A DNA stretch of 64,000 bases, taken from Catellatospora tritici (lineage in GTDB: Bacteria > Actinomycetota > Actinomycetes > Mycobacteriales > Micromonosporaceae). A program made the position numbers and the translations under genes. Shown here one piece after another: positions 52,561-60,562 of the stretch (the stretch's first letter is position 1; every line of letters begins with the position of its first letter). The DNA lies in contig NZ_JAHRCY010000018.1 of NCBI RefSeq assembly GCF_019083965.1, positions 120,561 to 184,560 on the forward strand, written 5' to 3'. Below the pieces are notes generated by a model. That model did not search any database, was not told the origin of the DNA, and was given only the letters and a program-made list of their open reading frames with translations.

Positions 52561-53565
52561 TCAGCCGGCCGCGAAGGCGCTGTCGGACGAGAAGACGGTG
52601 CCGAGGCTCGCCTTGCCGGTGGTCAGCGCGGTCTTGGTCTGCGGGCCGCCCGCGTCGGCCTGCACGAACGAGCCGAAGTCGATGCCGTACACGCTCTTGA
52701 GGCCCTTCTGGCAGAACGGGCGCTCCGGGCACTCGGCCGGACCGGCCAGCACCGAGGCCTTGCCGCTGCACTTGGCCGCGAACTCCGACAGCGTCTTCAC
52801 GCCGTTGGCGTCGGCGAACGCCTTGGTCACCGCGAACGCGTTCTGGTCGGTCGCGGCCGACGGGGCGCCCACGGCCAGACCCGCCTTCTCGGCCAGACCC
52901 TTCAGCGCGGTCACCGTCGCGGTCACGTCACCGCTGGCCTTGGGCTGGGCGTCCTTGCCGTTCTGCTTCTGGTTCAGGAACTCCGTCAGCGTCGCCGCGT
53001 ACTCCGGGAAGACGGTCAGCTCGCCACGCTCCAGGGCCGCCTCGTACAGCTCGCGGTTGCCCGCGACCTGCACCGTCGCGCTGAAGCCCGCGCTGTTCAG
53101 GGCGATCTTGTAGAGCTCGGCCAGGATCTGGCTCTCCGGGAAGTTCGCCGCACCGACGACGACCTTGCCGCTGCCGCCGGACAGGCCGCCGGCCAGCCCC
53201 GCCGACGCGGCGAAGTCGGCCGCCGCCACCTGCGCGGTCTTGCGGTCGACGTCCACGGCCCGGTTCAGCGCCACGAGCTTGGGGGTGTCCAGGGCCGCGC
53301 CGACCTTGTCGACGGCCGCGAGCAGGGCCGGGCTGGCCGCCTTCGCGTTGGCGACCGCGATCACGTTGTCCGCGTTCTGCAGGTGCTTGTCGTCCTCCAG
53401 CATCACCAGCGCGGTCCCGGCTGCCGGGGCGCAGCCCGCCCCCGACACGCTCTGCGGCGCGGTCGTGCCGGACGATCCGGCCTCACCACAGGCGGCCAGC
53501 GTGAACGCCGCCGCCGCGAAGCCCGCCAGCGCCAGCGCGGACAATTTACGAGTATGCGAATACAT
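52561..53565 (-). CDS. OpuC/ProX-type osmoprotectant-binding lipoprotein, apparently circularly permuted
   Basis: A 334-residue lipoprotein (signal ending FTLAAC, C26) for glycine betaine, choline or a related compound. Family members normally start VVVGSKNFTE and end in an ...LxDDKH... LNxKVxxDxxxxxxVAxxFLxxxGL segment. Here that final segment comes first (residues about 53-124: LVMLEDDKHLQNADNVIAVA, LDTPKLVALNRAVDVDRKTA, ADFAASAGL). A Gly/Ser linker (125-133, AGGLSGGSG) follows, then the normal beginning (134 on, KVVVGAANFPESQILAELYK). The protein ends at SSDSAFAAG, where others continue into the moved segment. Nothing is missing or duplicated. Four cysteines (C45, C266, C279, C285) may form disulfides. 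The ATG at 53565 is chosen because it gives the lipoprotein signal. It lies 452 bases downstream of the permease genes. Confidence 0.85.
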   Translation of the reverse strand: MYSHTRKLSALALAGFAAAAFTLAACGEAGSSGTTAPQSVSGAGCAPAAGTALVMLEDDKHLQNADNVIAVANAKAASPALLAAVDKVGAALDTPKLVALNRAVDVDRKTAQVAAADFAASAGLAGGLSGGSGKVVVGAANFPESQILAELYKIALNSAGFSATVQVAGNRELYEAALERGELTVFPEYAATLTEFLNQKQNGKDAQPKASGDVTATVTALKGLAEKAGLAVGAPSAATDQNAFAVTKAFADANGVKTLSEFAAKCSGKASVLAGPAECPERPFCQKGLKSVYGIDFGSFVQADAGGPQTKTALTTGKASLGTVFSSDSAFAAG

Positions 53566-54017
53566 GCGTGCAGCCTTCCGTTCGCGGCCGGGCAACCCCG
53601 GCCGAACGTGCGCGAATCGTGTCGTCACCACGTTTCCTAGCGGATACCTGGGACATAGTGGCGAGGATTTGTGAACTGCCCGCGGCCCTACCCGCGAACA
53701 GCCGTTCACAAACCGCGGGTCTGCGCAGGCAGCCGCGATGACCCGCGATTGTTCCCCGCCGCCCAGTGACGATCATCATGCTTTCCGGGCCTTCGCGTGC
53801 CTACCGCCCGATTGCGCAATTTCAGCACTGGCGCGCCCACCCGCCTTCGGCGATACTCGCGCCCGCGCCGCGCCGCGCCCACGCGCGCATCGCCGCGCCC
53901 ACGCGCGCGGCGATGCGGCAGTTTCGGGGAAACTGCACGAATAGCCGCCAAGATTCCAGCACTTTCCCCGAAACTGCACCGCCTATAGCCCGTGCGCGGG
54001 GGAGGGGGCGAGTGGGG
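53566..54017. other. 452-base region between permease and binding-protein genes
   Basis: No coding region is convincing. It contains TTTGTGAAC/GTTCACAAA (53668-53676 and 53704-53712) about 105-150 bases upstream of the binding-protein start, and GCAGTTTCGGGGAAA/TTTCCCCGAAACTGC (53918-53932 and 53963-53977), plus GCG-rich repeats near 53865-53912. The binding-protein gene probably has its own promoter here. Confidence 0.5.
53918..53977. repeat. 15-bp perfect inverted repeat
   Basis: GCAGTTTCGGGGAAA (53918-53932) and TTTCCCCGAAACTGC (53963-53977) are exact reverse complements with a 30-base loop. It lies 41 bases downstream of the last permease gene and could terminate it. The word GAAACTGCAC occurs beside both arms. 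Confidence 0.75.
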
Positions 54018-54743
54018 TCAGGGGGTGGCGGTGACGGGGTCGGCGGCGGAGCGGGCGGGGTGTCGGCCGGTACGCCGGAGCGCCTTGGGCAGCACGGCCC
54101 GCTCGACCAGCGCCAGTGCCCCGTCCGCGAGCAGGCACAGCAGCGCCACCAGCAGACCACCGGCCAGCACCTGGCCGCCGCCCGCGTTCAAGCCCAGCCC
54201 GAAGCCGCGACTGATGATCATCCCGAGCCCGCCGCCGTTGACGTACGCGGCGAGCGTCGCCGTCGCCAACACCTGCACCGCCGCGATGCGCAGCCCGTTG
54301 GCCAGGTACGGCACCGCCAGCGGCAGCTCCACCGAGCGCAGTAGTTGCCACCCCGACAGCCCCATGCCCCGTCCGGCATCGCGCACCTGCGGATCGACCT
54401 CACGTACCCCCAGGTATGCGTTGGCCAGCAGCGGCGGGATCGCGAACAGGGCCAGCGCCAGGATGATCGCGGGCGGTCCGAACCCGATCACGGTCAGCGG
54501 CAGGATGGTCAGCAGCGCCACGGTGGGCACCGCCCGGCTGAGGTTGGTCATGGCCACCACGGCGGTGCCGCCGCGACCAACGTGCCCCAGCCCCAGCCCC
54601 ACCGGCCAGGACACCGCGCAGGCCAGCCCGACCGCCGCCGCTGAGATCCACAGGTGTTCCTCGGTGCGGGCGATGATTCCGTCCGGATTGGTCCAGTTCA
54701 GCGGATCGTTCAGCCACTGGATGGCGTCGTTGATGATGCTCAC
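54018..54743 (-). CDS. osmoprotectant ABC transporter permease (OpuCB/ProW-like) 2
   Basis: The 241-residue permease has about five or six helices and the inner-membrane contact motif VDPQVRDAGRGMGLSGWQLLRSVELPLAVPYLANGLRIA (about residues 118-155). ATLAAYVNGGGLGMIISRGFGLG follows, all as in OpuCB/OpuCD proteins. The GTG at 54743 overlaps the stop of the first permease gene (GTGA). An N-terminal segment WLNDPLNWTNPDGIIARTEEHLWIS matches the usual start of the second permease in these systems. It works with the first permease, the ATPase encoded divergently, and the binding protein downstream. Confidence 0.9.
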   Translation of the reverse strand: MSIINDAIQWLNDPLNWTNPDGIIARTEEHLWISAAAVGLACAVSWPVGLGLGHVGRGGTAVVAMTNLSRAVPTVALLTILPLTVIGFGPPAIILALALFAIPPLLANAYLGVREVDPQVRDAGRGMGLSGWQLLRSVELPLAVPYLANGLRIAAVQVLATATLAAYVNGGGLGMIISRGFGLGLNAGGGQVLAGGLLVALLCLLADGALALVERAVLPKALRRTGRHPARSAADPVTATP

Positions 54744-55450
54744 GCGGGCCTCCGGCGGGTCCAGGGCATGATGGCGCGGCCGATCAGGATCAGGGCCAGG
54801 TCGAGCACCAGGGCCAGGCCGACGCAGGCCAGTGTTGCCGCCATGATCTGCGCACGGTAGAAGTTGGCGTTGAAGCCGCCGATGATGAGGTTGCCGAGGC
54901 CGCCGAACCCGACCAGCACGCCGACGGTGACCAGCGCCACCGTGGACACGGTCGCGATGCGCAGGCCGGTCATGATGCCAGGCAGAGCCAACGGCAGTTC
55001 GATGCGCCACAGCAGCGCGGCGGGGCCGTACCCCATGCCGCGGGCGCTGTCGACCACGTCGGCCGGAACCTGGCGCAGCCCGGTGAGGGTGTTGCGCACG
55101 ATCGTCAACAGCGCGTACAGCACCAGTCCGATCAGGACCGTACTGGCATGCAGGCCCGTGTACGGCGCCAGCACCGCGAACAGGGCCAGTGACGGGATCG
55201 TGTACAGCACCCCGGTCACACCCAGGATCGTGCCGGTCAGCCTGCCGAAGCGGTACGCCAGCACCGCCAGTGGGATCGCGAGCAGCGCGGCGATGACGAC
55301 GGCGGCTAAGGTCAGCAGGAGGTGTTCGCGCAACGCGGCCAGTAGCGTGCCGTAGTTCTGGCGCAGGTAGTCCCAGGAGAACCAGGGATTGTCGGCGACG
55401 GGGTCGTAGGCGGCCCAGGCGGACACGAGTGCGCTGACCTTGGAGGGCAT
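54740..55450 (-). CDS. osmoprotectant ABC transporter permease (OpuCB/ProW-like) 1
   Basis: The 236-residue permease has about five or six hydrophobic helices and the motif PADVVDSARGMGYGPAALLWRIELPLALPGIMTGLRIATV, with VGVLVGFGGLGNLIIGGF after it. The N-terminal stretch YLRQNYGTLLAALREHLLLTLAAVVIA is typical of OpuC-type subunits. The ATG at 55450 is only 2 bases from the GTG of the divergent ATPase gene, and no strong ribosome binding site precedes it, so translation may start differently or on a leaderless message. Confidence 0.9.
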   Translation of the reverse strand: MPSKVSALVSAWAAYDPVADNPWFSWDYLRQNYGTLLAALREHLLLTLAAVVIAALLAIPLAVLAYRFGRLTGTILGVTGVLYTIPSLALFAVLAPYTGLHASTVLIGLVLYALLTIVRNTLTGLRQVPADVVDSARGMGYGPAALLWRIELPLALPGIMTGLRIATVSTVALVTVGVLVGFGGLGNLIIGGFNANFYRAQIMAATLACVGLALVLDLALILIGRAIMPWTRRRPA

Positions 55451-55452
55451 GG

Positions 55453-56427
55453 GTGAACGGTACCGCCGCGGTGTCGATCCGGCTGGACGGAGTCCGCAAG
55501 CAGTACGGCGACGGCACCGTGGCCGTCCGTGAACTGAGCCTCGAACTGCCCGCCGGACAGCTCAGCGTGCTGGTCGGGCCGTCCGGCTGCGGCAAGTCCA
55601 CCCTGCTCCGCATGATCAACCGGTTGATCGAGCCGTCCGGCGGCCGGATGTGGCTCGGCGACGACGAGATCACCTCGGTCGACCCGATCGAGTTGCGCCG
55701 CCGCATCGGCTACGTGATCCAGAACGTCGGACTGTTCCCGCACCACACCGTGCGCGACAACGTCGCCACCGTGCCGCGCCTGCTCGGCTGGCCCCGGGCT
55801 CGCATCACCGAACGCGTCGACGAGCTGCTGGAACTGATCGGCCTGCCCGCCCCGCAGTACGCCGCCCGCTACCCGCACGAGCTGTCGGGCGGGCAGCGCC
55901 AGCGGGTCGGGGTCGCCCGCGCACTGGCCGCCGACCCGGTGGTGCTGCTGATGGACGAGCCGTTCTCCGCCGTCGACCCGATCGTGCGGGGGCGGCTGCA
56001 GGACGAGTTCCTGCGGCTGCAGCAGACCGTACGCAAGACGATCGTGTTCGTCACCCACGACGTGGACGAGGCGGTGCGGCTGGGCGACCGGATCGCGGTG
56101 CTGTCGGAGGGCGGCCACCTGGAGCAGTTCGCCGACCCGGCGACGCTGCTGTCGCGCCCGGCCAACGACTTCGTGGCCGAGTTCGTCGGCGCCGACCGGG
56201 GCATCAAGCTGCTCGCGGTCACCCCCGTACCGCGTGAGGGCCTGGCCCCGCTGCCCGCCGACGCGCCCGCCGACCCGCCCGTGGTGGACGTGACGGCCAA
56301 CCTGCGTGACGCGCTCGCCGTGATCCTGGAGTCCGACACCGGCTGGGTCGCCGTCCGCGACGGCGCCGCCGTGCTCGGCATCCTCACCCCCGACACGGTC
56401 TACACCCACCTCCGTTCGCTGATCTGA
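55453..56427 (+). CDS. osmoprotectant ABC transporter ATP-binding protein (OpuCA/ProV-like)
   Basis: The 324-residue ATPase has Walker A GPSGCGKSTLL, Q-loop YVIQNVGLFPHHTV, signature LSGGQRQRVGVARAL, Walker B VVLLMDEPFSAVDP and the H-loop FVTHDVDEA. The C-terminal 80 residues (VVDVTANLRDALAVILESDTGWVAVRDGAAVLGILTPDTVYTHL) are a single CBS-like half used in related proteins for osmotic sensing. It is read away from the permeases, which is unusual for this system; GGAGGG lies 5 bases before the GTG at 55453. It energises uptake of glycine betaine or a similar compatible solute. Confidence 0.92.
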   Translation: MNGTAAVSIRLDGVRKQYGDGTVAVRELSLELPAGQLSVLVGPSGCGKSTLLRMINRLIEPSGGRMWLGDDEITSVDPIELRRRIGYVIQNVGLFPHHTVRDNVATVPRLLGWPRARITERVDELLELIGLPAPQYAARYPHELSGGQRQRVGVARALAADPVVLLMDEPFSAVDPIVRGRLQDEFLRLQQTVRKTIVFVTHDVDEAVRLGDRIAVLSEGGHLEQFADPATLLSRPANDFVAEFVGADRGIKLLAVTPVPREGLAPLPADAPADPPVVDVTANLRDALAVILESDTGWVAVRDGAAVLGILTPDTVYTHLRSLI

Positions 56428-56485
56428 CCGGCGGTCACACCCCGCTCCGCGCCGCCTCACCCGCCGCGTCCTCATATGCGTTTGG

Positions 56486-56522
56486 CTATCTCATTGAGTC
56501 CGATCATGGCTCAATGAGATAG
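56486..56522. terminator. bidirectional terminator-like hairpin
   Basis: CTATCTCATTGAG (56486-56498) and CTCAATGAGATAG (56510-56522) pair perfectly over 13 bases with an 11-base loop. It stands between the convergent ends of the OpuCA-like and FAD monooxygenase genes and is much more AT-rich than its surroundings. It could terminate both transcripts or be a regulator site. Confidence 0.75.
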
Positions 56523-56579
56523 GACAACGCCTATGGCAATGGCGGGGTGGGCGGCCCGGCGCTCGACGGTGATCGGTGG

Positions 56580-58169
56580 TCACGCGGGCGAGGACGGGCC
56601 GAACCAGCGGGTGAGGGCCTGCGGCAGGGGCGTGGCCGAGGCGTCGGACCAGGCGACGTAGCCGTCGGGGCGGATGAGCAGCGCCTGCGGCGCGGCGGCC
56701 CTCGCGGTGACCGTGTCGACGCGGGACGACCATGGGCGGGCCAGCGCGGCGGGCGAGTCCGGCCCGGTGCGGCCGGTGGCGTCCAGCAGCAGCGGGCGGC
56801 CGGTGCGCAGCAGTTCCGCCACACGGGTGCGGCGTCGGCCGACGCGCACGTTCAGGTCGGGCACCAGGCGGCCGATGCGCGGGTCGGCCGGATCCTCCTC
56901 GTACGCCACGTCGCTGCCCGCCATGGTCGCGGCAAGCTTCGCCAGCAGCGCCGGATCCGACAGCCGCGCCGCGAACGCCGTCCGCTCGGCCGTCACCGCC
57001 TCGCCCGGCGCGATCAGGGCCGCCTGGTCGCGTACGTGGATCAGCATCCGCCGCGCCTGCGGCGCCCGCTCGGCGTCATAGGTGTCCAGCAGCCCGTCGG
57101 GTGCGTCGCCGCGCACGGCGGCGGCCAGTTTCCAGCCCAGGTTGACCGCGTCCTGCAGGGCGAGGTTGAGCCCGGGTCCGCCGAACCCGGCCACGACGTG
57201 CGCGGCGTCGCCCGCCACGAACACCCGCCCGATCCGGTACGGCCGCGCCACCCGCGAGTTTCGCCCGGTCAGGCGCCGCAGCACGTGCGGCCCGGGTCCA
57301 TCGGGTGCCCACATCGGCAGGTCCTGTCCGAGCACCCGGCGTACGGCCGTACGCAGCTCGTCGAGGCTCATCGGCCCGTTCTCGTCGGGTTCGGGCTGGT
57401 CCCACTCGGTCACGTGGACCAGGTGCACCCCGGGCCGGAACGAGGCGAAAGTGAACACCCCGCCGGGCAGCCGGTGCAGCTCGAACGGGCGCAGCGGCGC
57501 CCCGCCGGGCACCCGCAGCGCGCCGCCCCGGGTGAGCACCCCGGCGGGCAGTACCACGTGCGCGTCCCGACTGACCGTGTCGCGGCTGGTCAGCCCCGGA
57601 AACTCGATCCCGGCGCCCTTGCGGACCGCGCTGTGCGCCCCGTCGCAGCCGACCAGGTATGCCGCCCGCAGCCGGTACGGGCCGTCGGGGCCGCGCACCT
57701 CCAGGTCCACGCCGTCGGGGTCCGGTGCGAACGCGACCAGTTCGTGCTCGCGCCGAAGCTGGCCGCCCAACCGCAGCGCGTCGCGCTGGAGCACCAGCTC
57801 CAACTGGCGCTGTGGCACGGGCAGTATGTGCAGCGGATTGTCGGGCACCCGGTGCAGGGGTAGGCGGAAGCCCGCGTAGCTGAAGGCGCGGATGGGGCGG
57901 GGGCGGCCCAGGTTGCCGGTGCCGAAGCGGCGCAGCAGGCCGTGCGGGCTGCGGTCGTGACCGGCCAGCGCGCCGTGCAGGCCACGCTGGTCGAGCACCC
58001 GCACCACCTGGCCGACCAGGCCGTTGGCGCGGGGCAGATCGTCGGGGGCGGCGCGGCGCTCCAGCACGATCGCGTCGATGCCGCCGCGACGCAGCTCGGC
58101 AGCGAGCAGCAGGCCGGTCGGTCCGCCGCCGACGATGGCGACATCAGTGTGTTCGGCCTGTGCGTGCAT
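56580..58169 (-). CDS. FAD-dependent aromatic monooxygenase (PheA/TfdB, p-hydroxybenzoate hydroxylase fold)
   Basis: The 529-residue flavoprotein has the FAD-binding GGGPTGLLLAAELRRGG (about residues 13-30), LVGCDGAHSAVRKGAGI (DG motif), and the GD motif RVFVAGDAAHVVAGFGGPGLNLALQDAVNLGWKLAA. It also has the C-terminal thioredoxin-like domain of this family (LRTGRPLLLDATGR... ALLIRPDGYVAWSD). It hydroxylates an aromatic ring using NAD(P)H and O2, in degradation or secondary metabolism. The ATG at 58169 is used; the upstream extension contains palindromic operators and is not protein-like. Two GTCAAC-N4-GTTGAC sites lie about 100-145 bases upstream, pointing to control by an unlinked TetR/MarR-type regulator. 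Confidence 0.9.
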   Translation of the reverse strand: MHAQAEHTDVAIVGGGPTGLLLAAELRRGGIDAIVLERRAAPDDLPRANGLVGQVVRVLDQRGLHGALAGHDRSPHGLLRRFGTGNLGRPRPIRAFSYAGFRLPLHRVPDNPLHILPVPQRQLELVLQRDALRLGGQLRREHELVAFAPDPDGVDLEVRGPDGPYRLRAAYLVGCDGAHSAVRKGAGIEFPGLTSRDTVSRDAHVVLPAGVLTRGGALRVPGGAPLRPFELHRLPGGVFTFASFRPGVHLVHVTEWDQPEPDENGPMSLDELRTAVRRVLGQDLPMWAPDGPGPHVLRRLTGRNSRVARPYRIGRVFVAGDAAHVVAGFGGPGLNLALQDAVNLGWKLAAAVRGDAPDGLLDTYDAERAPQARRMLIHVRDQAALIAPGEAVTAERTAFAARLSDPALLAKLAATMAGSDVAYEEDPADPRIGRLVPDLNVRVGRRRTRVAELLRTGRPLLLDATGRTGPDSPAALARPWSSRVDTVTARAAAPQALLIRPDGYVAWSDASATPLPQALTRWFGPSSPA

Positions 58170-58265
58170 GGTTCGCCTCCGAAGATCCGTTGCTGTGGAC
58201 GCTGGGTGTCGCCCTGGCGGCACCGGGCGTCCACGAAAACGGATCACCACAGCTCGACTCGGCGG

Positions 58266-58315
58266 CTGCTGTCAACCGTAGTTGACAGCAGCCGCAGGCG
58301 TCAACCTAAGTTGAC
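58266..58315. promoter_or_regulatory. two operator-like palindromes upstream of the monooxygenase gene
   Basis: CTGCTGTCAAC-CGTA-GTTGACAGCAG (58266-58291) is a perfect 11-bp-arm palindrome. GTCAAC-CTAA-GTTGAC (58300-58315) repeats its core 29 bases further. The second site overlaps the TAG stop of the adjacent acetyltransferase gene. Two identical cores about 2.8 helical turns apart in front of a monooxygenase gene suggest repressor sites; no regulator gene is adjacent. Confidence 0.8.
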
Positions 58316-59196
58316 AGCAGGGGGCGATGGAACGGCCGCTGTTGGGCGACCTCCCGGAAGCCGGCCGACCGGTACAGCGCCACCGCGGCCGTGTTCGTCG
58401 CCGGCGTCAGTACCGCCACCGCACTGGCCCCCTCGGCCCGTAGCCGGGCGCAGACCGAACGCACCGCGGCGCGGCCGTAGCCGTGCCCGCGCTGCTCCGG
58501 ATGCGTGCCGACCGGCTCCAGCAGCGCGCACCGGCCCGGCGCGGCCAGCCAGCCGGTCGCCGCCGCGGCAGGCTGCCCGTCCGGCGTCAGCACCAGCGAC
58601 TCCACGCACAGCGATGCCGCGACCGAGCCGCGCATCGCCCGCCACCGCTCGACCGTGAACGTCGAGCCCTCGAACGCCGCCCGCTGCACGGCGACCCGCG
58701 CCGGGGCCGTGTCCTCGTCGACCGCGACCACGCGCGACCCGGCGGGAGCCGAAACGGGCAGGTCCTCGCAGACCAGCAGCACCCACGGCTCGTCCGGGTC
58801 GCGCGTCCAGTCGTGTCGCAGCAGCGCGGTCCCCACCGGTGAGTCCTCCGGCAGTGCGCACCAGGCCTGCCCGTCCCCGACGATCTGGTGGAACCGCCAC
58901 GCCAACATGTCGGCCAACTCGCGATCGGCGGCGACGCGGGGTGCGAGACCGGCGTACAGCACCGGCCCGTCGCTCAGGGTCACCGCGACCGGCCCGGATT
59001 GGTCGGACCACAGCCGCAGCGAGTCGCGGACCAGGTCGTCCTCGAAGCGCAGGTGCCAGCCGACGTCGCCGGGGTGCAGCGGCCCACCGGTGCGCCCGGC
59101 GGGCGTCCAGGCGGCCAGGGCGGCGATCGCCACCAGGGCTTCGGCCCGGCCGACCTGGCGCTCGTACAGCTTCAGCCTCGGGATGCGCGAGCTCAT
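58306..59196 (-). CDS. GNAT acetyltransferase
   Basis: The 296-residue protein has a C-terminal GNAT domain with LLEPVGTHPEQRGHGYGRAAVRSVCARLRAEGAS and the closing LTPATNTAAVALYRSAGFREV. The N-terminal half (about residues 1-160) is beta/alpha with WHLRFEDDLVRDSLRLWSD, and resembles a degenerate first GNAT domain. The ATG at 59196 (MSSRIPRLKLYERQ) is preferred; an in-frame ATG at 59217 is possible. It lies 64 bases downstream of the MFS gene on the same strand and may be co-transcribed. The substrate is unknown. Confidence 0.85.
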   Translation of the reverse strand: MSSRIPRLKLYERQVGRAEALVAIAALAAWTPAGRTGGPLHPGDVGWHLRFEDDLVRDSLRLWSDQSGPVAVTLSDGPVLYAGLAPRVAADRELADMLAWRFHQIVGDGQAWCALPEDSPVGTALLRHDWTRDPDEPWVLLVCEDLPVSAPAGSRVVAVDEDTAPARVAVQRAAFEGSTFTVERWRAMRGSVAASLCVESLVLTPDGQPAAAATGWLAAPGRCALLEPVGTHPEQRGHGYGRAAVRSVCARLRAEGASAVAVLTPATNTAAVALYRSAGFREVAQQRPFHRPLLST

Positions 59197-59260
59197 GGCG
59201 CGCGAGAATAGGCCCATCCTGGACGCCGTGCCACCGGTTTCCCGGTGGCACGGCACGGAT

Positions 59261-60562
59261 TCAGACCACGCCCACCTCGACGCCGAGCGAGGCGTCGTCG
59301 GCTTCGGAACCGCGGGGCGCGGGCACCTTCGCGGTGTCCGGCCGCTGGTCCATCAGGCGCCACGTCTGCCGGTCGAGCAGCGGCAGCAGCGTGGCGGCCA
59401 GGTACAGCACGCCGAACAGCAGCAGCGAACCGGTCAGGCCCAGCCCCTGCACCGCCCAGCCGCCGAGCAGACCGCCCAGCGGGATGCCCGCGTACGCGAT
59501 GGCGGTGGACAGGCTCAGCACCCGGGCCTGCAGGTGCTCGGGCACCCGCTCGAAGCTGACCGCGGACAGGATCGGGTTGACCGCCGCCATGGCCAGACCG
59601 CCCACGAAGGACACGGCCAGCACCAGCGTGAGCGTGTCCGACAGGGCCAGCGTGAACAGCCGGGGCGCCCCGCCGATCAGGAACCCGGCGGTGAACACGG
59701 CATAGCGGGGCGCGCGGGGGGCCAGGGCGGTGAAGACGAGGTTGCCCAGCACCGCGCCGAGCGCGAACGCGCCGCCGGTGAAGCCGAGCGCGATCGGCGA
59801 GTGCAGCACCTGGTCGACCCATACCGGCACGAACACGGCCGCGTTGGCCTGGTCGGCCAGATTGGTCACGAACAGCAGCGCCAGGAAGCCGAGCAGCAGC
59901 CGGTCACCGCGCAGGTAGCGGAACCCGCCGCGGATCGCGGTCAGGTACGGCTCGCGCGGCGCCGCCAGCACCGCGGCCAGCCCGGTGGCCGGGACCGGCC
60001 CGGCGCCGGTGTCGGCGGGCACGAACAGCGCCACCAGCAGCGCGCACAACGCGAACGTGGCCCCGTCGAACAGGACCGCGCCGGGGGCGCCCAGCCAGAC
60101 GATGACACTGCCGCCGATGCCCGCGCCGAGCAGCCCGGCCAGCCGGTTCACCCCGTCGTAGACCGAGGCCGCGCGGGTGATGTCCACACCGGAGGCGGCG
60201 ATGGCGCGGGGCAGCAGCATCCGCTTGGCGTTGTCGCCCATGCCGCGCAGCGCACCCGCGACCACCAGCAGGGCGAGCAGCGCCCCGAAGCCGCCGACGT
60301 AGCCGAGCGCCACGGCGGTGGTGGCCAGGGCGCTGGCCAGGTCGGCGCCGATGGCGATGCGGCGGGCACCGTACCGGTCGAGCAGGGGCGCGCCCAGCGG
60401 GGCGGCGAGCACGTACGGCAGCCACTCGGCGGCCGCGGCCAGGCCCATCTTGGTGGGGCTGTTCGTGGTGACCAGCACCAGCCACGGCACCGCCAGGAAC
60501 GTCATCCGGCTGCCGATCTGCGAGATCGTGCCGGCGGTGAACAGTCCGATCAGGCCCTTCAC
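59261..60562 (-). CDS. MFS transporter (MFS_3/enterobactin-exporter-like)
   Basis: The 433-residue protein has about 12 transmembrane helices and the pattern of the MFS_3 subgroup: FTAGTISQIGSRMTFLAVPWLVL in helix 1, LAAPLGAPLLDRYGARRIAIGADL in the helix 2-3 loop, and FDGATFALCALLVALFVPAD. The GTG at 60562 overlaps the stop of the ArsR-type regulator gene (GTGA), so regulator and exporter are one operon. A drug or metabolite exporter under control of the regulator is the natural reading. Confidence 0.9.
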   Translation of the reverse strand: MKGLIGLFTAGTISQIGSRMTFLAVPWLVLVTTNSPTKMGLAAAAEWLPYVLAAPLGAPLLDRYGARRIAIGADLASALATTAVALGYVGGFGALLALLVVAGALRGMGDNAKRMLLPRAIAASGVDITRAASVYDGVNRLAGLLGAGIGGSVIVWLGAPGAVLFDGATFALCALLVALFVPADTGAGPVPATGLAAVLAAPREPYLTAIRGGFRYLRGDRLLLGFLALLFVTNLADQANAAVFVPVWVDQVLHSPIALGFTGGAFALGAVLGNLVFTALAPRAPRYAVFTAGFLIGGAPRLFTLALSDTLTLVLAVSFVGGLAMAAVNPILSAVSFERVPEHLQARVLSLSTAIAYAGIPLGGLLGGWAVQGLGLTGSLLLFGVLYLAATLLPLLDRQTWRLMDQRPDTAKVPAPRGSEADDASLGVEVGVV

